From NCBI GenBank assembly GCA_034678405.1, contig JAXDBW010000057.1:1-24967 (forward strand): 24,967 bases of DNA, written 5' to 3'. Shown one piece after another: positions 15,875 through 22,772 of this stretch. Each line of letters begins with the position of its first letter. Position 1 is the stretch's first letter. A program made the position numbers and the translations under genes. Source of the DNA: JAXDBW01 sp034678405. GTDB lineage: Bacteria > Patescibacteriota > Patescibacteriia > UBA10025 > JAHIVO01. Below the pieces are notes generated by a model. It made no database searches and was not told where the DNA came from. It saw nothing but the letters and a program-made list of their open reading frames with translations.

Positions 15875-16234
15875 CTATGGCATGGACGGCGGTCGGGAGT
15901 ATTTATAGTGATGAATCAGATACAAACTACCAATGATCCACAACGGCACAGTGAAGACCAGAATCGCCCCCCACGCAAACCCGCCGATAAAAAGGAAATA
16001 CCCGCCCAAGGCAACAAACAGCCATCCACCGAGCTTCTCCATCTTCCAAGCGATTGCCAGCGTGAGGATGAGAAACAGCGTGGGAAGTAGATGCATGAAA
16101 AGCGAGGCGAGGATCTGCCACCCGGTCAGCTCCAGCTCAAATACATCGAGCGCGAAAAGTGAGGTAAGGCCAATACTAACCATACTCAGGATACGTGGCG
16201 TCCAATAAAGAAATGTTTGCATACCATTATTCAT
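15875..16234 (-). CDS. Small four-helix membrane protein, conserved-hypothetical type
   Basis: 119 residues from the ATG at 16234, which overlaps the upstream stop by 8 nt; the ATG at 16222 is an alternative. A longer frame to 16276 would run into the DUF5655-like gene. Four hydrophobic segments (about 12-32, 41-63, 66-85, 88-107), with FALDVFE in the first loop, HLLPT in segment 2 and AWKMEKLGG between 2 and 3. This pattern recurs in uncharacterised bacterial membrane proteins, but I cannot attach a function. Translational coupling to the gene before it is likely. Confidence 0.75.
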   Translation of the reverse strand: MNNGMQTFLYWTPRILSMVSIGLTSLFALDVFELELTGWQILASLFMHLLPTLFLILTLAIAWKMEKLGGWLFVALGGYFLFIGGFAWGAILVFTVPLWIIGSLYLIHHYKYSRPPSMP

Positions 16235-16646
16235 GTAAATAATATGCCTGCTTGAGCCAGCCGAGCAATTCGGCATTAATTTCGCGTTTTGATTTCAAAT
16301 CAAAATAATACAGATGCCGATGGGCTGAGATCTGAGCGTGTTTATGGGGACGTTTCGGTGTGAGGGGAGTATGTGTCCGGAAATCAATGCGAATGCCATC
16401 TCGGAGCGCCCACACCCCGCTGAATGTATATGAACTGACTAGGTGGATACAGCACGGCAGCGATTCTACTTTCACCGAACCCACCTTCTGGGTCAGCCGC
16501 TGCTTGAGATACGCAAACAGCTCTTTCGCATATTCTTTGTTCCGAAAATGAGCAGCCAATGGATACCTAACGCAGGAGTGCGTTTGGTTTCGCTTACTAA
16601 ACTCGCGTTTACAGGCGGGACATTTCCACTTTTTCATAGGCCCCAT
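16227..16646 (-). CDS. DUF5655-like protein with N-terminal zinc ribbon
   Basis: 139 residues from the ATG at 16646 (136 from the ATG at 16637). The N-terminus WKCPACKREFSKRNQTHSC looks like a small Cys2-His-Cys zinc-binding finger. The rest (about 30-139) resembles the DUF5655 domain: AKELFAYLKQRLTQKVG, then strands with YTFSGVWALRDGIRIDF and a closing helix. DUF5655 proteins are uncharacterised, sometimes proposed to be nucleic-acid-associated. It is first in a three-gene unit. No signal peptide. Confidence 0.78.
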   Translation of the reverse strand: MGPMKKWKCPACKREFSKRNQTHSCVRYPLAAHFRNKEYAKELFAYLKQRLTQKVGSVKVESLPCCIHLVSSYTFSGVWALRDGIRIDFRTHTPLTPKRPHKHAQISAHRHLYYFDLKSKREINAELLGWLKQAYYLHE

Positions 16647-16701
16647 GGTTTGATGTCTTGATACCTATATCCTAGGCGCAGTCAGCTGAAAAATCAACTC
16701 A

Positions 16702-16731
16702 TTGACCTGAATAGTAGTATTGCGGTAGGAT
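16702..16731 (+). promoter_or_regulatory. Promoter of the PurM-like gene
   Basis: TTGACC (16702-16707), an 18-nt spacer and TAGGAT (16726-16731). The leader to the ATG is about 58 nt and A-rich, ending in an AGGAGGA SD (16786-16792). Confidence 0.55.
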
Positions 16732-16796
16732 GCCATAATACAAAAAATCAAAAAGTTATACATTTACATTCACCTGTCACTGCATAGGAGGAACAC

Positions 16797-17999
16797 ATGC
16801 AGAAAAATCAGTACCAAACGGAAGTGATCAATCCCGGCGATCGCGCTTCCCAGCTCGGTAAGGACGTCTGCTACAGCAGCCATGGTAATAATGGCGCCGT
16901 GCGCATCGTCGCCCATCAACCGGGGAATTTCCGCGGACCCGTCGGCTTCCGATGGCAGCGCCACATCCTGGAGCAGATGATTGAGGGTGCCATCCTCGAG
17001 GAAGTCGAAAATGACGGTGCCGGCGGCAAGCCACAGTTCTTCACCCTGGTAGGGACGCCGGAGGCTATGGCCGGACTCGGCTGGGAGATTATAACGATGT
17101 GCGCGGATGATTTCGCGCGCTCAGGCCGACTCCCGGTCATCATGGCCAATGACCTCAACGTCAAACGTATCACTGAGGCGAATTTCCCCCTCGTCGAGGC
17201 GCTCTTCACCGGATACGGCGCCGCGCTGAAACGGGCCCAACTGGTAAACATCACCGGAGAAGTCGCGGTGATGAAACACTCTATCACTGCCTTCTGCGAT
17301 ACCGGTGACGACGAGCAGCTGGTCTGTACCTGGGGCGGGACGTGTATCGGCCTGTCGCATCGTGATCTGCTGCTCGATGGATCGCAGATCCGTCCGGGCA
17401 TGCATATCGTCGGACTCGGGGAACACGGCTACCGCTGTAACGGTGGTACCGTCCTGACAAATATCGTCCTGCTCCGCTGGGGCCCCGACATTCGGCAGAT
17501 CATGGCCAATCCCGATGCCATGCAGTTCGTCCACCGGCTGACAGCGCCGTCCGAGAGCTATGCTCAGAGTGTCTGTCGGATACTCGGCTGGCAGTCTGAC
17601 GGCAGCGTCGGCGCCCCGCTGGCACGGGTCGCTGGGATCGCCCACATCACCGGCGGCGGTGTCTGGGGCAAATTCGGTGAACTCCTGCCTGACGGTATTG
17701 GCGCTCAGCTGCACTCCATGCCACGACCGGCGGACGTGCTGCTCCACGCCCAGGAGCTGTCGCACGGCACTGAGTACGAGATCAGCGACTGGCAAGCCTA
17801 CGGCAATTTCCATGGTGGCTGTGGGATGCTCATCATCGTCGACCCGGAGGATTCCGGGCGGCTCATCCAGGAGTTGCGGCAGGACAATACCAACGCCCAG
17901 CTCGTCGGTCAGACGATCGAATCGGCGGACCGTGAAGTGACAATCAAGTCGCGATTTCGGGAGTACGACCGGCTGCTCTCTTCGCTCCACCTGGAGTAA
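16797..17999 (+). CDS. AIR synthase-like (PurM-like) protein
   Basis: 400 residues, longer than typical PurM (about 345). PurM closes formylglycinamidine ribotide to aminoimidazole ribotide with ATP. The PurM fold markers can be traced: LGKDVCYSSHGNNG at the N-terminus, CADDFARSGRLPVIMANDLN (equivalent to the NDV...GAxP motif), TGEVAVMK, then PGMHIVGLGEHGYRCNGGTVL (usual GLxSNGYSL), AHITGGGVWGKFGELLPDGI and NFHGGCGMLIIV (usual FNxGxGM). Several canonical residues differ, so it may be a divergent PurM or another PurM-superfamily enzyme. The AGGAGGA SD fixes the start. Monocistronic, with promoter and terminator; no other purine gene is in the window. Confidence 0.75.
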   Translation: MQKNQYQTEVINPGDRASQLGKDVCYSSHGNNGAVRIVAHQPGNFRGPVGFRWQRHILEQMIEGAILEEVENDGAGGKPQFFTLVGTPEAMAGLGWEIITMCADDFARSGRLPVIMANDLNVKRITEANFPLVEALFTGYGAALKRAQLVNITGEVAVMKHSITAFCDTGDDEQLVCTWGGTCIGLSHRDLLLDGSQIRPGMHIVGLGEHGYRCNGGTVLTNIVLLRWGPDIRQIMANPDAMQFVHRLTAPSESYAQSVCRILGWQSDGSVGAPLARVAGIAHITGGGVWGKFGELLPDGIGAQLHSMPRPADVLLHAQELSHGTEYEISDWQAYGNFHGGCGMLIIVDPEDSGRLIQELRQDNTNAQLVGQTIESADREVTIKSRFREYDRLLSSLHLE

Positions 18000-18022
18000 A
18001 CATCACTCGTTCTGTACCTCAT

Positions 18023-18057
18023 CAGGTCAGGTGCGCTCGCATCTGACCTGTTTTTTT
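18023..18057 (+). terminator. Rho-independent terminator of the PurM-like gene
   Basis: 11-bp stem (18023-18033 with 18040-18050, one G-U), short loop, then seven T. It ends only 11 nt before the -35 of the next promoter, so the tRNA-Asn/arg unit is insulated from readthrough. Confidence 0.9.
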
Positions 18058-18067
18058 ATCTAGATTA

Positions 18068-18096
18068 TTGACAGCTAGTGACCAATGCGCTAGGCT
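18068..18096 (+). promoter_or_regulatory. Promoter of the tRNA-Asn/argG/argH unit
   Basis: Perfect -35 TTGACA (18068-18073), a 17-nt spacer and -10 TAGGCT (18091-18096). Initiation near 18102-18104 would leave only about 3-5 nt before the leader-peptide ATG at 18107, so that peptide would be translated from a virtually leaderless end. Confidence 0.7.
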
Positions 18097-18106
18097 AGAG
18101 ACACCT

Positions 18107-18151
18107 ATGAAACATCTCCTGACAGCACGTAATAATAATCGCCGACGCTAG
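18107..18151 (+). CDS. Asn/Arg leader peptide (attenuator 1)
   Basis: 14-codon frame, too short for normal gene finding: MKHLLTARNNNRRR then TAG. Three consecutive AAT codons (18131-18139) are preceded by one Arg codon and followed by three (CGC, CGA, CGC; 18140-18148). The stop at 18149-18151 is 1 nt before the antiterminator arm (18153). This is the classic arrangement of a ribosome-stalling leader: stalling at Asn or Arg codons leaves the arm free, while a ribosome at the stop codon covers it. There is no SD; the ATG is almost at the predicted 5' end. It lies upstream of tRNA-Asn and argG. Confidence 0.75.
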   Translation: MKHLLTARNNNRRR

Positions 18152-18216
18152 CGCCGGGATTGTTTGCTGTCTAAAATAATTCCACAATTCCGGCCATATA
18201 CCTGCGCCGGTTTTTT
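18121..18216 (+). promoter_or_regulatory. Attenuator 1: competing hairpins before tRNA-Asn
   Basis: Four pairings can be read. The outer hairpin is GACAGCA (18121-18127) with TGCTGTC (18165-18171). A protector hairpin, AATC..CCG with CGG..GATT (18137-18144 with 18155-18161), sits inside it. The antiterminator is 18153-18163 with 18184-18194, 11 bp with one G-U. The terminator is CCGGCCA (18190-18196) with TG-C-GCCGG (18203-18210, one bulged C), followed by T6 at 18211-18216. The antiterminator and terminator share 18190-18194, so they exclude each other. A ribosome stalled on 18131-18148 blocks the protector and allows readthrough into the tRNA. Confidence 0.7.
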
Positions 18217-18222
18217 GTTTAT

Positions 18223-18297
18223 TCTGGGATAGTTTAATTGGTAAAACCCTGCACTGTTAATGCAGTGATCCTGGTTCAAGTCCGGGTCCCAGAGCCA
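18223..18297 (+). tRNA. tRNA-Asn (anticodon GUU)
   Basis: Complete cloverleaf: acceptor TCTGGGA/TCCCAGA, D stem GTTT/AAAC, anticodon stem CTGCA/TGCAG around loop CTGTTAA (anticodon GTT at 18256-18258), T stem CCTGG/CCGGG with TTCAAGT. The discriminator is G and CCA is encoded (18295-18297). It begins 7 nt after the U-tract of attenuator 1 and ends 29 nt before the second leader peptide, so it is transcribed inside the arg leader. RNase P cleavage at its 5' end and 3' processing would separate the two attenuators. Confidence 0.97.
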
Positions 18298-18316
18298 AAC
18301 TATATTAATCAGTAAT

Positions 18317-18392
18317 AAGGAATACTATGACCTACCGTCGTACCATCCGTCGTCGCAAAAAACTCATGTTCCATGAGGCTGCTTTGTTATGA
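18317..18392 (+). CDS. Arg-rich leader peptide (attenuator 2)
   Basis: 21-codon frame, ATG 18327, TGA 18390-18392, with an AAGGAA SD at 18317-18322. The peptide begins MTYRRTIRRRKKL and ends MFHEAALL: Arg codons CGT CGT (18336-18341) and CGT CGT CGC (18348-18356), five Arg in the first ten residues, then two Lys. It lies just upstream of argG, whose enzyme makes the last arginine precursor. The stop is inside the antiterminator arms, as expected for attenuation by translation. CDS boundaries given include the SD. Confidence 0.8.
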
Positions 18393-18445
18393 CACTATAA
18401 CAAAGGAATATATCCGCAGCGGCTCTCATGGATGAGCCGTTTTTT
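18371..18445 (+). promoter_or_regulatory. Attenuator 2: competing hairpins before argG
   Basis: The antiterminator pairs CCATGAG (18371-18377) with CTCATGG (18425-18431) and GCTGC (18378-18382) with GCAGC (18416-18420), a 4-nt bulge between. It encloses a perfect 8-bp hairpin TTTGTTAT-GACACT-ATAACAAA (18383-18404). The terminator is CGGCTC (18420-18425) with GAGCCG (18434-18439) followed by T6 (18440-18445), and shares 18420-18425 with the antiterminator. Stalling on Arg codons 18336-18356 leaves 18371 onward free, giving readthrough; a ribosome at the stop 18390-18392 breaks the antiterminator. Confidence 0.75.
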
Positions 18446-18467
18446 AATTTTCTAAACTACTATCATC

Positions 18468-19697
18468 ATGAATAACACAACCAAAAAGAAAATCATTCTC
18501 CTCTACTCCGGCGGGCTCGATACGTCCGTACTGCTGACCTGGCTCCAGGAGCACTATCAGGCTGACGTGGTCACGGTCACCGTCGACCTCGGCCAAGCCA
18601 AAGATGACTTCGCGGCAATCAAGCAAAAAGCGCTGTCACTCGGTGCGGCGCAGGCCTATGTCATCGATGCGAAAAAAGAATTCGCTGAGCAGTATCTCGC
18701 ACCAGCGATCAAAGCTAACGCGCTCTACCAAGGGGTCTATCCCCTGAGCACCGCGCTGGGGCGACCGCTGCTCGCGAAGATAGCCGTCGACATCGCGCAC
18801 CAAGAAAAAACAAACTTGATTGCTCACGGCTGCACCGGAAAGGGCAATGACCAAGTACGGTTAGAAATATCTGCCACAGCAATCGACCCACAGATCCAGT
18901 GCATCGCCCCTGTCCGGGAATGGAACATGGGACGGGATGAAGAGATTGCCTATGCCAGCGAGCATCACATTCCCATTCCGGTCACGGCTGACTCCCCCTA
19001 CTCTATCGACGATAATATGTGGGGCAAAAGCACCGAGGGAGGTATCATCGAGCATCCGGACCAACCCATACCGCAAGCTGAAATCACACGCTGGATCACA
19101 CTGCCAGAGAACGCACCAAATACCCCATGCGAGGTAACGCTGCATTTCCAGCAGGGACTACCGACCGCATTAAATGGCCAGGGCATGGATCTGGTGCAAC
19201 TGATTACAGAACTCAATACTCTCGCGGCCGCTCACGGCATCGGCATCATCGAGCATATCGAAGATCGAATCGTCGGCATCAAGGTACGAGACTACTATGA
19301 ATGCCCGGCCGCGACCGTCCTCCTGCTCGCCCACCAGAAACTGCAGCACTACGTCTCCACGATCCACGAAAATTCGTTCGCCAGTATCATCCAGGACAAA
19401 TGGGCATACCTCGTGTACGCCGGGCTGTGGTATGAACCGCTGCTCCAGCATCTGAATGCTTTCATCACTGCGGCGAACAAAAAAGTAACTGGGGACGTGA
19501 CGGTGAAGCTATACAAGGGCTCAGCAACCGTCATCAGCCGGACATCTCCCTACGCGCTGTATGATACACACCATGCGACATTTATGGCTGACCACACTCT
19601 CGACCAAAAAGACGCCGTGGGCTTCATCAAACACTGGGGCTTGCAGACAATACTAGCGCAACAGATTAATCAGCATAACCACCACGATCATGACTAA
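18468..19697 (+). CDS. argG: Argininosuccinate synthase
   Basis: 409 residues, normal length. Joins citrulline and aspartate with ATP to form argininosuccinate, the penultimate step of arginine synthesis. The ATP-binding P-loop is YSGGLDTS (13-20). HGCTGKGNDQVRLE (about 120-133) and SIDDNMWGKSTEGG follow, both citrulline/aspartate-binding signatures of the family. The C-terminus ends in a His/Asp/Asn-rich tail. The start codon is preceded by the attenuator 2 U-tract and no clear SD is visible. It overlaps argH by 8 nt. Expression is predicted to be controlled by the two attenuators upstream; no ArgR box was sought successfully. Confidence 0.96.
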   Translation: MNNTTKKKIILLYSGGLDTSVLLTWLQEHYQADVVTVTVDLGQAKDDFAAIKQKALSLGAAQAYVIDAKKEFAEQYLAPAIKANALYQGVYPLSTALGRPLLAKIAVDIAHQEKTNLIAHGCTGKGNDQVRLEISATAIDPQIQCIAPVREWNMGRDEEIAYASEHHIPIPVTADSPYSIDDNMWGKSTEGGIIEHPDQPIPQAEITRWITLPENAPNTPCEVTLHFQQGLPTALNGQGMDLVQLITELNTLAAAHGIGIIEHIEDRIVGIKVRDYYECPAATVLLLAHQKLQHYVSTIHENSFASIIQDKWAYLVYAGLWYEPLLQHLNAFITAANKKVTGDVTVKLYKGSATVISRTSPYALYDTHHATFMADHTLDQKDAVGFIKHWGLQTILAQQINQHNHHDHD

Positions 19698-20907
19698 ACT
19701 CTGGCATAAACCACATAGTCAACCCCTTCATCCAATGGTTGAATCATTTCTCTCGGCTGAGGATGTACAGCTGGATAGCCAGCTGGCCGTCTATGACATC
19801 ACTGGATCACTCGGGCACCTAGAAGGGCTGCTCGATGCAGGTATAGTCAATGCAAACGAATACCAATCGCTGAAACAAGGATTGACTGTGCTCCTCACCA
19901 CCGCACAACAATCTGACCTGCCAGTTACCATTGCTGACGAAGATATCCATACCGTCGTCGAGCAGAAACTGAAAGAGTTGGTTGGCGATGTGGCGGACAA
20001 GCTCCACACCGGTCGGTCACGAAATGATCAGATCGCTACTGACCTAAAGCTGTACGCCAAGGACCAGCTCCACACGGTGATGCAGCAGGTGCAGACGCTC
20101 ATCACTGCGAGTGAACAATGCGTTGCTCAGCACGGCAACCTGCCGTTGCCCGGCTATACCCATATGCAGCGGGCCATGCCCTCCTCGGTCGGGCTGTGGC
20201 TCGGCGCCACGGTGGCTGCTCTCAAGGATGACCTGTCGACACTGCAACATGCTTATAAACTCAATGACCAGTGCCCGCTCGGCTCCGCCGCGGGGTATGG
20301 AACACCGCTTCCATACAACAAAAAGCTGGTTGCTGAGAAGCTCGGCTTTGCCTCGGTACAGGACAATCCGCTGTACTGCCAGAATAGCAGGGGTAAGATT
20401 GAACTGATAACTGTGCAGGCACTCCAGCAAGTGATGCTGACTGTTAATAAACTGGCAACTGATCTCATGCTATTTACCACCAGCGAATTCGGATTCTTCA
20501 CGCTTCCGGATACCCTGCTTACGGGTAGTAGCATCATGGCACACAAAAAGAACTATGATGTACTGGAACTGCTGCGGTCAAAGGTTGCAGCACTCTCGGG
20601 GCATGTGACACACATCGCTAGCCTGATAACCAATCTCCCGTCGGGCTATAACAGAGACTTTCAGGAAATCAAAAAACCACTGATGCAAAGTTTTCAGACG
20701 ATCCAGGCAAGCCTGCCAGTGATGACCCTGGTGCTTGTACGACTTCAGCCGAATGTCGAAACGCTGAAGCAATCAATCACTTCGGAACTATTGGTAACCC
20801 AAGCGGTCTACGATCTCGTTGCTCGGGGGGTACCGTTCCGACAGGCGTACCGACTGATTGGCGAACGGTACGAATCAGGGACGTCCGAACCGCCACTCAT
20901 GTCCTAG
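19690..20907 (+). CDS. argH: Argininosuccinate lyase, short C-terminus
   Basis: Cleaves argininosuccinate to arginine and fumarate (fumarase/aspartase superfamily). The conserved blocks are HTGRSRNDQIATD (106-118), GYTHMQRAMPSSVG with catalytic H158 (155-168), and GSSIMAHKKNYDVLELLRSK (279-298), where catalytic S281 is kept but both prolines of the usual GSSxMPxKxNPD are replaced by Ala and Tyr. The protein is 405 residues against about 455-465 for common ArgH. It ends soon after GVPFRQAYRLIGE, missing about 50 C-terminal residues, and no continuing reading frame was seen after the stop. It overlaps argG by 8 nt, and a 13-bp hairpin follows at 20919-20947. Confidence 0.92.
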   Translation: MTKLWHKPHSQPLHPMVESFLSAEDVQLDSQLAVYDITGSLGHLEGLLDAGIVNANEYQSLKQGLTVLLTTAQQSDLPVTIADEDIHTVVEQKLKELVGDVADKLHTGRSRNDQIATDLKLYAKDQLHTVMQQVQTLITASEQCVAQHGNLPLPGYTHMQRAMPSSVGLWLGATVAALKDDLSTLQHAYKLNDQCPLGSAAGYGTPLPYNKKLVAEKLGFASVQDNPLYCQNSRGKIELITVQALQQVMLTVNKLATDLMLFTTSEFGFFTLPDTLLTGSSIMAHKKNYDVLELLRSKVAALSGHVTHIASLITNLPSGYNRDFQEIKKPLMQSFQTIQASLPVMTLVLVRLQPNVETLKQSITSELLVTQAVYDLVARGVPFRQAYRLIGERYESGTSEPPLMS

Positions 20908-20918
20908 GTACATAGCAA

Positions 20919-20947
20919 ACCAGGGTGGTCATAGTGACCACCCTGGT
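20919..20947. terminator. Long hairpin between argH and the convergent gene
   Basis: 13-bp perfect stem (20919-20931 with 20935-20947), 3-nt loop TAG. No run of T follows on either strand, so it may be a Rho-dependent or structural 3' end for both convergent transcripts rather than a standard terminator. Confidence 0.5.
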
Positions 20948-20966
20948 GAGAGAGATTAAATGAGTA

Positions 20967-22055
20967 CTACTGTATCTTATATACCATCAAATAAAATCCA
21001 TTGCTCAATGGTACGACCGACGGATCGGCCGTGGCGCCCTCTGAATCCGAATCGCGGAAACTACTGCCGGTGTCACTAAATGACGTCGGCGTCGTCCCGG
21101 TGGCGATATTAATGCCTGCGGTATAGAGGTAGTACGTCCCATCATGGTAGTATACGTCCGGTACACCACCGCCGGTGTAGGCCACGCCCGCTTCGGTAAA
21201 TGTCAGTCCATCGTCAGATGTCGCATAGATCACCTGATTCCCCTCGCTCACCCCACCATAGAGATACCACACCCCATCATACAGATTGACATCGGGATCA
21301 AATATGCCGGTCCCCCCTCGCTCAAACCGCACGCCATCCTCCATCGTGAAATGAATACCATCATCAGAAATGGCTGAATAGATCTTATTGCTTGGTTCGA
21401 CACCACTAGCCGGCTTATTCATACGAGCTTCATTGATATCGAAGAAATACAGTCGGATGCGCCCATCATCCAGCAGCACCGGATCGGGATCAGCGGGGGC
21501 TCGATCCCCCAGTCCCTCGATCGTGAGGATCTGTCGCTCGGTCCAGGTGGCCCCCTCATCATCGGTCTGCACCATGCCGAGCTGCTCTGGCTCACCGTCA
21601 GTCGAGACGTCGACGAAATAGACAAAGATAGTGTCTCCCTTCACGACGGCGGCTGGGACGGACGCGTGGTCGGCTAGGATGACCTTGCGGGGACTCCAGG
21701 TCAGCAAATCACTACTGAGGGCATAGGTAACGCTGTCCCGGTACGGCCCCTCCTGCATAGTTGACCAGTTCATATCCCCCTGAGCAGTGCCGGTCGGTAT
21801 CGCCGCGTGATCGGGATCGCAGGGCTCACTCGGCTGCGGGCCGGTAGGATTCCCCTGCTTCACCCAGGCGGTACCATCACAAATCCATGTATCGGCTAGA
21901 GAGTCCGGGGTACTCGAATCAGCTAAGGTATTTGCGAGACTAGTATTTGTTTCTGATACGTCGTCACCATTCCCCGTAAACCGGAGAATGACTGCCACTA
22001 CAATCATGGCAATAACGACGACTAATAGGATTCCTGGTTTTTTCATAGACCCCAT
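20967..22055 (-). CDS. Membrane-anchored beta-propeller-like protein
   Basis: 362 residues from the ATG at 22055; the ATG at 22046 is equally good. A membrane segment at about 8-27 anchors it, followed by a Ser/Thr/Asn-rich linker and a small segment with two Cys (near 59 and 79). Then come repeated strands like DPDPVLLDDGRIRLYFFD, DGIHFTMEDG, VWYLYGGVSEG and TYYLYTAGINI. The repeats (IYSAISDDG, VIYATSDDG) resemble Asp-box/BNR or GH43/GH32-like five-blade propellers. Catalytic acids cannot be assigned, so it may be a sugar-binding or hydrolase-like surface protein. It follows the 22072 gene by 16 nt. Confidence 0.8.
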   Translation of the reverse strand: MGSMKKPGILLVVVIAMIVVAVILRFTGNGDDVSETNTSLANTLADSSTPDSLADTWICDGTAWVKQGNPTGPQPSEPCDPDHAAIPTGTAQGDMNWSTMQEGPYRDSVTYALSSDLLTWSPRKVILADHASVPAAVVKGDTIFVYFVDVSTDGEPEQLGMVQTDDEGATWTERQILTIEGLGDRAPADPDPVLLDDGRIRLYFFDINEARMNKPASGVEPSNKIYSAISDDGIHFTMEDGVRFERGGTGIFDPDVNLYDGVWYLYGGVSEGNQVIYATSDDGLTFTEAGVAYTGGGVPDVYYHDGTYYLYTAGINIATGTTPTSFSDTGSSFRDSDSEGATADPSVVPLSNGFYLMVYKIQ

Positions 22056-22071
22056 ATTATTTTATATATTC

Positions 22072-22704
22072 TTACTGCGATTTCAATACGAAACTGCGAA
22101 CCACTTCATAGAGGCTATCTTTATACTCGGGCCATTGCGCTGAGGTGGTATTACAGGTCACCACGTAATACTGGTCATCTGCATAGTATACAGCCACCAG
22201 GACCGTATAGTCCACGTCCTGTTGATTGAATTCCATGGCTGCAAACTTAGCGGCGACCCCATTGACCGTCTCATCACTGGTGGCAAAAATATTTACCTCA
22301 TCAATCGCGTTGGCGATATCGCTGACGGTCTGCTGATACACGTCGTCCAGCGACTGACCGTTTGTGAGATCAGCGGAGACGGCGATATATGATTGGAAAT
22401 GGATAGCCGCGGCCGCGCTACCCTCGGGTTGTTGTTCGTGTTCTGGATAAAACGAAACAATTGTTCCGGCAATGTCACTCTGTACCCAGCCAGCCAGCTG
22501 CAACATAGTGAAGCCATCACCGATGTAGGTCGTCGGCTCGTCGGTAGTAGTATTTGTCGACGCGGTATTAGTAGAAGCCGTTGTAGTGTTAGCCACGGCA
22601 TTGGTCGATGGAGTATCGTCGCCATCTTTTTGGAGAACGACATACAGCCCCAATCCACCACCAATGATGAGGATAGCAATGATAATATAGATTGATTTTT
22701 TCAT
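22072..22704 (-). CDS. Membrane-anchored protein with Thr/Asn-rich linker
   Basis: 210 residues. One N-terminal membrane segment (about 4-24), then a Thr/Asn/Ser-rich linker (about 32-58), then a compact extracytoplasmic domain (60-210). Its strand pattern resembles PsbP/DUF1795-type domains: GDGFTMLQLAGW, TIVSFYPEHE, DDVYQQTVSDIAN, VAAKFAAMEF, VLVAVYYADDQYYVVTCN and a final helix. One Cys, no lipobox. Such proteins are of unknown function. Co-transcribed with the propeller-like gene downstream. Confidence 0.78.
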   Translation of the reverse strand: MKKSIYIIIAILIIGGGLGLYVVLQKDGDDTPSTNAVANTTTASTNTASTNTTTDEPTTYIGDGFTMLQLAGWVQSDIAGTIVSFYPEHEQQPEGSAAAAIHFQSYIAVSADLTNGQSLDDVYQQTVSDIANAIDEVNIFATSDETVNGVAAKFAAMEFNQQDVDYTVLVAVYYADDQYYVVTCNTTSAQWPEYKDSLYEVVRSFVLKSQ

Positions 22705-22772
22705 ACGATTAATGCTCTGTACTATGTGCTTAATATAATGATATTGGCATAGTCATCATACCATACTGGGTA

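Noticed and set aside
17121..17990. Long open frame (289 codons) on the minus strand
   Set aside because: It is the shadow of the PurM-like gene, which has the SD, promoter, terminator and family motifs on the plus strand.
20919..20947. Intrinsic terminator of argH
   Set aside because: The stem is strong but no T-run follows on either strand, so it is listed as a hairpin with modest confidence only.
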